From NCBI GenBank assembly GCA_017165825.1, contig CM029379.1, positions 17,044,159-17,108,158 of the forward strand: a stretch of 64,000 nucleotides of DNA, read 5' to 3'. The notes below the pieces were generated by a model. The model was given only the letters and a program-made list of their open reading frames with translations. It had not been told where the DNA came from and searched no databases. A program made the translations under genes and the position numbers. How positions within the stretch are numbered: the first letter of the stretch is position 1; each line of letters starts with the position of its first letter. This DNA is from Hepsetus odoe (lineage: Eukaryota; Chordata; Actinopteri; Characiformes; Hepsetidae). Below, one piece after another: positions 56,801-64,000 of this stretch.

Positions 56801-59800
56801 TGGACAGCAAAACCAAAAGCAGAAATGCTTTAAAAGCAGCAGCTCCGATTAAGTTTTTGTGGGAAAGTTGCTTTGGAGAGCACATGCAGGTGATCTGTGA
56901 TGGTGAAATTGGTCTGGAGTTGAAGAAGAGCCTCTGATCAGTTACTCTTTATCATAAATAGCTTAACATGGGTAAGGTTATGATGGTAAATAATCTTTGC
57001 AGCAAAATTACAAAAAAAACCTTGGATTATTAGGTTACAACACAAGGTACAAGTACTTTTGATCAAGAGAATCTGAGGGACGTGTGGAATAACAAAAATA
57101 AATGGAATTAAAATGATGACATGAAGAACTAATGAGTTAAATCAGATTAAACTGCAATAAGCAATAAAAGAAAGGATATAATCTCATTTTTCAGTTGAAT
57201 CTCCTAGAATACACTTCATGACAATAATTAATAGGTTTGATTGGTTTGGAAAGTTACTATTTGTCATTGTGAAACACAGCACAGCACACCTCTGCTTTTA
57301 ACCTGCACACCGTGCAGCAGGAGATAGCCATGTCCAGCACCGGGGAGCAGTGATGGGGACAGTACTTTGCTCAAGGGTACTACAAGGCAACTTACAGGTC
57401 TGGGATTCAAACCCATCCTGGGGCCAACTCCCTAACCACTAGTCCACCGCTGCCCCAGTTTTAATTTTAGTCAGGATTATGGAGTATGAAGCTTATGCTT
57501 CCCATTTTTTCCTAATTGAAAGTCATATAAAACTTAATAAGAACAGCTTTTGAGACCATTCTTATGTCTGGCTCAACCTTAGACCTGCATTATCTGAGTG
57601 TAATCGTAAATAATCAAGTTTACAGTCAAGCATTTCAGTTTTTAATGAGCAGAACTCAATCCCTCTGGAATGAGTTCTGAGCTTTTCTAAACACGGGAAA
57701 GCACTTAACAAATATTAGCCCTGGTAATCAACCGTTGGCTGCAGAAAAGGCAGACAGGAATTAAGTTGAAAAACCTTTTACCAAAAAATCCTGCTGGTCA
57801 TATAAGAGAGCCAGAATAGAAGCCAGAAATTCACAGAAGTCCATGTCAGGAACAAATCTAAAGTAAATGGTTGTGTAATAGTCCCAGGTTGCAGGATCCA
57901 GAGTGATTGTCATTGCAGAGCATGTAAGTCACTGAGCTGGAAATAGTATTGGAGGCAGGAGAAGAGCTGGAAGCTTATAACAATCCTTGGCCTCTGTGTG
58001 CTCTCATCTCATCTCCTCACCCCCACAAGCGATAAAAGAGGCTTCCGGAAACGTCTGCTGTCTCCTGCGCATTGCAGAGAAGCTTATATTGGAAAAAAAA
58101 AACGAATCTAATCCTGCATGACACAAAATGCTGTCATCATCATGTCAGTGTGTGTGTGTGTGTGTGCGTGTGTGTGTGTGTGTGTGTGAGTGAGTGTGTG
58201 TGTTGGAACATATATGAACATGATTCCAGTGTGAAATGAAACCTAATGGTTCAGGAAAAAGAATGTTCAACTTCTTAAACATGTTGTGTAAAATGATATA
58301 ATAAGTGAAAGTGTAAAAGTGAAAACCCTTGTCATTGCAAGGTCACAGCACAGCACACAGTGCACCACAACGAAATTGGACCTCTGCAGTTAACCCATGC
58401 ACTCAAACACCATGCAGCAGGGGGCAGCTATTGAAAGCGCCCGGGAGCAGTGACGGGAACGGTACCTTGCTCAAGGGTACCTCAGGGCAACCTACTGGTC
58501 TAGGATTTGAATGCATGACCTTCCAATCCTGGGGCCTGGTCCCTAACCACTAGGCCACCACTGCCTATAATAATGATATACAACCATTGGATGACAAAGT
58601 GCTTTGTAGTTTGGCTGTTGTTGGCAGTTCCAGTATGGTAAACTGCGTTTTTCAGCATTTTGCTTCCATTTTAGATCATATGACTTTGGCAAGCTGTGAT
58701 TAAATTCTCCTTGATATTGCCTAGTTCTTAAATGGGGTTTAGTTCCCCAGTAGTGCTTGCAGAGAAACACTTCCATTTTATGATGCTACCACCACCATGC
58801 TTCACTGTGGATATGAGATTAATCTTTTTTATCTTGGACTAGTAAGGAAGCTACCAGTGGCCCACCAGTTGCCTAGTGGTTAGGGAGATGATTGCGGGTT
58901 TGAGATTGCGGGTTTGAATGATTGCGGGTTTGATGATTGCGGGTTTGAGATTGCGGGTTTGAATCTCTTACTAGTGGATTTCCCCGAGGTACGCTTGAGC
59001 AAGGTACTGTCGCCTTCACTGCTCCACATGTGCTTTCAATAGCTGCACGTGTGTGTACGGGTTAAATGCAGAGCCTGGGGGCAGCGGCGGCCTAGTGTTT
59101 AGGGACTAGGTCCCAGGATCAGAAAATCATGGGTTTGATTCCCAGACCAGTAGGTTGCCCGGAAGTACCCTTGAGCAAGGTATCGTTCCCATCACTGTTC
59201 CCCACTGCAAGTGTGTGTATGAAATGGTGTGTGTGTGTACCTCTGTATAAAAAGCAGAGGTTGAATTTCGTTGTTGTTCACTGTGTCCTGTACTGTTTCA
59301 CAAGCACGAGAATAGTCACTTTCACTTTCACAAGAGGAAACCGGAGCTTGATCAAACCCAGGACACTTTTAGCCGACAATGATAACCACTGCACCACCAG
59401 GCTGCCCTTCTCCAGACTGAATCAGTTAAATTATTATGTGAATCATTGAGTGACTGCTAGCTTCTCTCTGACCTTCCTCCTCATTAATCTTCAAGAAATG
59501 TTTCATAGTATCCCAGTTCAGGATGATTAAATGCAGTTCCCTGAACTTGTGGCTCCAGTTGCATATTTTCTAACCCACTGCACTGCCAGGCAGCTATAAC
59601 AGGTCCATAATTCAGTTCTGTCACTTTTCCTATTTGAGTGTTTAATGATCTTACTGCTAAGAAGATTAATAAGCTGAAATTTAAGATTTGTAAGCATGAA
59701 TGTTAACATGTATAGATTTTGTCATATCTGAATTCTATTTCCTTCTCTACATTCACTCAATAAAACCCTTGTTTATGACCTTGAGTGCATACTTCTTAGT

Positions 59801-61954
59801 TCAAATATATAATAATGACTATTAGAATAAAAATGAGCAGTTCACCTACCTGGTGCAATCTCCTCAGGGTTGGCTTTATTTCTGGTGTCAGGTGTGCTCG
59901 GAGGTGTTTTAGATTTATTTTCTGCATTTTCTGCGTAGATTTGATCTACACTCTAGCAAAAGACAGGAAAAAATCGAAAATAAGAAATAGGGATTATCTG
60001 CAAATTGATCCTTTTACGTCAGTGCAGCATCAACAAGTGAAAAAATGTACGCAGCAAGGCTACGTTTCATGGCTGTCCTAACTGGAGCATTTTAAAGAGT
60101 ACAGTTTAAAAGTCAATGGAAATTTCAAAGGATCAAATCTGAAACTCTACAGATGTATTCTTAGGCCTCGCTGGGGTATGATTACTTGTGCCTTGTCAAG
60201 CTCCTGGTGTATTTGAGTAGCTGAAAGGACACGGGAAAGATTATCCGCCACTGGGCATATGCCCATCTAAACATTTAGCCGAGGATGCTTCACTGAAAGC
60301 AAGAGCAAGGAAAGTTCACATTGTTGAGTTTGCTTGTCTGCTTGAATGACATAACGTGATTTATTTTGCACGTCCTGCCATAAAAACGATCTCCCATTGA
60401 CTTCCACAGGACACAGGATGAGAAAACTACCAGAATAATGCAGTAAATGCAGAAAAAATCAGATAAAGCTCGAGTAGGTGCACCTTACTTTACACTGGAA
60501 GCATTCAGGCCAAAAATCTAAGAAAAACAGGACAGGGGATCGACTGCTCACTAATTATTTCTGAAAACATTTTCATTTCATCTGGTCTTGATTTAAGTTC
60601 TAATAGAAAGTAAAAAAAAATGTTTGCTGGACTGGTTTTACACGCCGCTTAAATCTCGCAAATATCCACTAAGCACTGATAAGTGAAGTGGACTGGCGAG
60701 CCCTCATGTTATCACTGTCCCCAGAAAGGAAACATTTGGAAGGACGCGTGACCTGCACTCATCTCAAGCAGTACATCACCTCCTCATCTTATTCACGGCC
60801 TCTGTTAGCATATTTCGTGTTAGCATAAAAGATATACAATTTATAAAGTTAAAATGAAGTGCAAGTGACTAAGTGACAGCACAATGAAATTCAACCTTTG
60901 CATTTAACTCATACACACAGAGTACCTTGCTCAAGGGTACCTCAGGGCAACCAACTGAGGCCAACAAGCAATGAGGAATGAAAGCTTATGCCTTAATCAA
61001 CATGGTGTAGATTATGTGCCTCTGTCAGCGCACACTTGCCTCAAGCCATGCAGAGCTGTTCATGTCAAACAGAAAGTGGTGCCAAAAGTGCAACCAACCT
61101 GTCTGGGGCTAGTGGTTAGTGGACTAAGCCCCATAATCACAAGGTTGTGGGTTCGAGTCCCAGACCCATAGGTTACCCTGGACAAACCAGTGGTTCGTCA
61201 TTCTGTCTGGTTTTGTCCATTTAGGCTGAAATTAGTGTTAATGTTGGGAAAGTGATTCAAAATGATATTATAATAAAGAGAATATGTAATATTATAATCT
61301 TTCTGCCATTCTGTCGCTGGTGGAGCCCAAAAGTGAGTCTGTTTGAGATGACATAATGGTTTGGCCCAGTTTGAGGCAGGTGTGGGAAAGCTGGCAAGAC
61401 ATGAGCTTCCATTGGGGCAGCAGTGGCCTAGTGGTTAGGGAGTTGCCCCCACATCAGAAGATTGTGGGTTCGATTCCCTCACCAGTAGGTTGCCCTGAGG
61501 TACCCTTGAGCAAGGTACCATCCCTGTCACTGCTCCCCGGGCGCTTTCAATAGCTGCCCACTGCTGCATGGTGTTTGCATGGGTTAAATGCAGAGGTCCA
61601 ATTTCGTTGTGGTGCACTGTGGTGTGCTGTGCTGTGACCTCGCAATGACAAGGGATGTCACTTTCACTTTCATTGATGTGGCTGAGCTTCACGACTCGAA
61701 CCCAGACCAGGATTAAAAATGTAACGGCTGAAGTTCAGGTGTTGGCTGAAATGTTTCTGAAATGCTGCAAATGTTGGTGTTACTTACGTTTAGAAGAGCA
61801 TCGGCTTCATTCTGAATACCTTCAAAGGTGTATTTCTCTGAACGGCGCTGACGCATCTTGAAGAGCCGGGAGCCTCGGTTGGAGAGGAGGGACAGTTCCT
61901 CCAGCATGATATCTTTTGGGACTGAGAGTTTTTTGCCGAGGTCCATTGTGTCAC
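53612..61954 (-). CDS. myoz2: myoz2, myozenin-2 (calsarcin-1)
   Basis: Four coding exons with matching phases: 61788-61954, 59850-59952, 55799-55982 and 53612-53837. From the Met at 61946 they give 223 residues; the human protein is about 264. Conserved blocks in order: DIMLEELSLLSNRGSRLFKM and RRSEKYTFE (residues 13-42); TPPSTPDTRN; the PEEIAPGYGAPLKDVPPERF junction; YFSPWEEAI; VATPFGGFEKAP; and the C-terminal PESDDL. The last fits the class III PDZ ligand (E-S/T-D/E-D/E-L) of the FATZ/calsarcin family. Myozenin-2 tethers calcineurin to alpha-actinin and other proteins at the Z-disc of heart and slow muscle. Exon 1 has a splice acceptor before the Met, so transcripts continue upstream. The mammalian N-terminal extension was not found. 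Confidence 0.94.
53838..55798. other. myoz2 intron 3 (between the last two exons)
   Basis: AT-rich, with no named repeat apart from short A-runs. Confidence 0.5.
55799..55982 (-). CDS. myoz2: myoz2 coding exon 3
   Basis: 184 bases: YGAPLKDVPPERFNATALPK, SYFSPWEEAIISDPALADTL and ADLPDYKSFN. The split Gly and Arg codons at the ends match the neighbours. Donor GTACAG, acceptor GATTTCAG. Confidence 0.95.
56290..56505 (+). mobile_element. SINE-A copy lacking the 5' half of the head
   Basis: GGTTTCAAATCCCAGACCAG, ACCCTTGAGCAAGGAACCGT and the terminal AGAATAGTCACTTTCACCTA. Confidence 0.82.
57252..57462 (-). mobile_element. SINE-A copy, reverse orientation
   Basis: AGTTACTATTTGTCATTGTG through GGGGAGCAGTGATGGGGACA to CCCTAACCACTAGTCCACCG (reversed tRNA-like head). 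Confidence 0.82.
58147..58203. repeat. (GT)n microsatellite, interrupted
   Basis: GT units with GC and GA interruptions over about 57 bases. Confidence 0.88.
58303..58566 (-). mobile_element. SINE-A, full-length-like, reverse orientation
   Basis: GTGAAAGTGTAAAAGTGAAA tail, GCACAGTGCACC-like block ACAGTGCACCACAACGAAAT, GGGGGCAGCTATTGAAAGCG, and the reversed head CCCTAACCACTAGGCCACCA. Confidence 0.87.
58857..59075 (+). mobile_element. SINE-A copy with fivefold B-box repeat
   Basis: Head GTTGCCTAGTGGTTAGGGAG, then GATTGCGGGTTTGA repeated five times (58889-58964) before the normal continuation CTTACTAGTGGATTTCCCCG. The copy ends prematurely at GGTTAAATGCAGAGCCTGGG, where another SINE-A begins. 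Confidence 0.85.
59076..59330 (+). mobile_element. SINE-A, full-length-like, directly following another copy
   Basis: GGGGGCAGCGGCGGCCTAGT head, TCATGGGTTTGATTCCCAG B-box-like region, and terminal GAATAGTCACTTTCACTTTC. It sits head to tail behind the 58857 copy. Confidence 0.86.
59850..59952 (-). CDS. myoz2: myoz2 coding exon 2
   Basis: 103 bases: SVDQIYAENAENKSKTPPST and PDTRNKANPEEIAP. The TPPSTPDTR block corresponds to the TPPNTPDPR of mammals. Donor GTAGGT, acceptor TTTGCTAG. Confidence 0.93.
60851..60965 (-). mobile_element. SINE-A fragment, reverse orientation
   Basis: AAGTGCAAGTGACTAAGTGA, then GTACCTTGCTCAAGGGTACC. The region between is shortened. Confidence 0.7.
61105..61200 (+). 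mobile_element. SINE-A tRNA-like head only
   Basis: GGGGCTAGTGGTTAGTGGAC and GGTTGTGGGTTCGAGTCCCA, stopping shortly after AGGTTACCCTGG. Confidence 0.65.
61412..61675 (+). mobile_element. SINE-A, best-preserved full-length copy
   Basis: GGGGCAGCAGTGGCCTAGTG head with A-box-like GTGGCCTAGTGG, B-box GGGTTCGATTCCC, body TTGCCCTGAGGTACCCTTGA and GGGCGCTTTCAATAGCTGCC, and terminal ATGTCACTTTCACTTTCATT. It lies about 110 bases from the myoz2 exon 1 donor. Confidence 0.9.
61788..61954 (-). CDS. myoz2: myoz2 first recognised coding exon
   Basis: 167 bases: eight bases (GTGACACA) then MDLGKKLSVPKDIMLEELSL through NEADALLN before the donor GTAAGT. In mammals the MDLGKK Met is internal, preceded by about 29 residues from another exon. 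Here the bases before it read Asp-Thr in frame, so an upstream coding exon remains possible. Confidence 0.94.
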
Positions 61955-64000
61955 CTATGCAAGGGGATTACACTGTACCCAGTTTCACAAATCATCACAG
62001 CAGTCAGAACGAGTTTAGAAACCCTACACAATGTGCCATCCTTCATGCTGTATGTGCTGGCTTTCTCATTCATGGAACTGAAGGTGCCAGAAATGTTTCT
62101 CGGAGTTTCGCCACAGAAGAACCACATTCGGTTTCCTGTACAAATGGATGGACTTCTTTAAAAGCTCATTTCATCAACACAGAACCAAATCATGAGCCTT
62201 TCTTAATGCATTTCAAAGATTCCTTTGATTGCTCTTTCATAATGTGTGTAAAGATTAACGTGCATTGATGGTCCAGTTCTTCCTTCATTGATTTGTTTTG
62301 TTAACACACTGTGTGCAGCATCTCCACTTCAAGGTTAAACATTCATACAGTCAATCTGTGCATTAGTTTTGTGTTAAAGTCCCATGTTCTTTTTGCCCAA
62401 TAGAAACTCATCGGTTCATGCACAGCAAGCATTTGGGCCCATATTCTGTTATTTTATATGTCCACCTGTCCACTTTTCAATGAAACATGCCTTTGTAGAC
62501 CAGAAAGTACGGTTCACTGTGGTTTAAACAGACTATTTGAAGACTAATGTGTAAATGAACTTTCTTCTTATATATTATACCATGTTTAATAAGAAGTGAA
62601 ATACTCCTTCAGTGTGATTGTGACTATCCCTCTAATCCCTACACTCCTGCAGAACCTTAATTCCGGAGTGAGTCAGAGCAAGATATTATTAATTTCCCCA
62701 AAGCTGTATTTGTCCAAAATCCTCCGATGAAGAGTGTAAGCCTGCATCTTCATCTCCCTGTGTTTAATATAGCGCAGTCCTGAAAAGCCCATAGAGATGT
62801 CAGTGCTAAACTCCAGGAGGCTTGGCTGCAAAGGCAGAAAGGACCGCAGCTGTCCATGATCTTCACTCTGTCCTCACACCAGCAACCTCACAGTTGTCTA
62901 CTGTCCGCCAGTACACCCCCAATCCCTCCTCCCACCCTCCGTGCCATCAACTCCCTTCCCCCAATATTACCACCCAACTCAAAAATAAACCTTTTCCAAA
63001 CGCCAACCACAAAGGGATCCACCGCTAGAGTGAGACTAACATATTTTTGGCCAGCAAAGGGGAATGTGTCCATGAACCGCTCTCCAAAATTTGCCCTGCC
63101 ATTTTCTGAGGGGTGGACAGCAAGGTAGCGTGGCACATGGACATGCTGGTTGGCTGAATCAATGTGTTCAATGAGTTTTCAGTAAAGTGGTTGTTAAGAG
63201 TGAAAAAAATGCATCAGGGCATTTTAATGCATTGGCTGGAAGGGGGTGATTCAGCTGCATCAGTTCTGAAAAAATTGTACGAAGGATTATTTATTATTTA
63301 TGTTATTATATAATCTATGTATTTTTTTCTTTGGACAAAAATATAAATTTTCTTTTTGTATACAAAGGTGAAAAATTCACATTTTTTCTCCATTTTATCA
63401 AAGTTCTGCAGTAAATATTTTCTCCACTCACATAACTATATTAAGTCTGGCTTTATTATTAATAATGATTATTTTATTTAAAAAACTATGATAAAATAAT
63501 TGAAAAATAAAATATTCCCCTAAAGACTAATAACCTAAGGCTAATAAAAGGAATAATGGTCAAATTTGAGTATCCACAATGAATCTGATATAATTGTAAA
63601 ATTGTAAAATATTGCAATATTGATGAATCGCTAAGTAATTTATTACAGAAGTGGGATTGCTTTGAATCATGGGAAAATTTTACTTTTCTGGGTTCATGTT
63701 ATTGAATTTTGGCTAAATCTGAATGATGATGTTTCTCTGCCTAAATAATTATAATGGAAACGTTAATGAAATCTTAACATGATATCCTAAAGAATCACAA
63801 TTGATTCAAATCTTTGAATCTAGATAACAAAAGATAATAAAATTGAATTGTGGTAAAATTTGTTTTTTTTTTTGATTCATTGACCCAAAGATTAAATCAA
63901 TTACACTGAAGCAAAATACACGATGATGCACTGAATCATTTTCTTTGATTCATCACTGAATCAAATTGGGGTGAGATGAGAGATCTACATCCCGGGAGGT
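61955..64000. other. Upstream of myoz2 exon, AT-rich
   Basis: Could be the first myoz2 intron or the 5' flank. A minus frame at about 62660-62865 and another at 62888-63136 are open but unrecognised. From 63.2 kb on the DNA is very AT-rich, with many GATTCA/TGAATC motifs near the window end. Confidence 0.45.

Larger units (their letters stand above)
55983..59849. other. myoz2 intron 2, SINE-rich
   Basis: Contains at least five SINE-A copies (56290, 57252, 58303, 58857, 59076) and a (GT)n run at 58147. No exon recognised. Confidence 0.65.
59953..61787. other. myoz2 intron 1
   Basis: Contains SINE-A pieces at 60851 (-) and 61105 (+) and a complete copy at 61412 (+). The remainder shows nothing recognisable. 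Confidence 0.55.

Noticed and set aside
61412..61500. tRNA gene
   Set aside because: The A- and B-box-like motifs belong to a SINE that recurs many times; no complete cloverleaf with a proper anticodon arm was evident.

Overview
The window is nuclear DNA from a ray-finned (teleost) fish. It has intron-rich vertebrate genes with GT-AG splice sites, long AT-rich introns, (CA)n microsatellites, tRNA-derived SINEs, Tc1/mariner derivatives and an RTE-like LINE. I cannot fix the species from the sequence. Nothing suggests bacterial or viral genomic DNA.

Three genes are recognised, in the order and relative orientation I recall for the FABP2-USP53-MYOZ2 block of other vertebrates. (1) fabp2 (intestinal fatty acid-binding protein) lies on + at 6836-8574, with a TATA box at 6741. 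Exons 1-2 are intact; exons 3 and 4 carry apparent frameshifts. A diverged partial copy of exon 2 plus intron 2 follows at 9564-10135. (2) usp53 (USP-family ubiquitin hydrolase-like protein of tight junctions) lies on -, with 14 coding exons from 40926 down to 13156. They join in frame into a 951-residue protein. A CpG-rich region near 48.1-48.4 kb, followed by a strong splice donor at 47916-47917, is the probable promoter and 5' UTR exon. (3) myoz2 (myozenin-2/calsarcin-1, a Z-disc protein) lies on -, with four coding exons from 61954 down to 53612. Any extra N-terminal coding exon was not found.

The rest is intergenic or intronic. Layout: 1-6.7 kb, intergenic with SINE pieces, microsatellites and a degenerate minisatellite; 6.7-10.2 kb, fabp2 and its partial copy; 10.2-13.1 kb, intergenic with a candidate small membrane-protein ORF on - and a truncated RTE tail; 13.1-48.4 kb, usp53, whose intron 1 holds a nearly complete but broken RTE LINE that was itself entered by a Tc1-type foldback element; 48.4-53.6 kb, intergenic; 53.6-62 kb, myoz2 with a dense SINE pile-up; 62-64 kb, AT-rich upstream DNA.

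The three genes do not form an operon or a pathway. They act separately in enterocyte lipid binding, junction-associated deubiquitination and the muscle Z-disc/calcineurin scaffold, and share only conserved synteny. All 18 usp53 and myoz2 coding exons are free of frame errors. That makes sequencing error a weaker explanation for the fabp2 lesions. I did not find a convincing wholly novel system. The best leads are the fabp2 decay and duplication, the small membrane-protein ORF at about 11.0-11.25 kb, and several unusual repeat structures.
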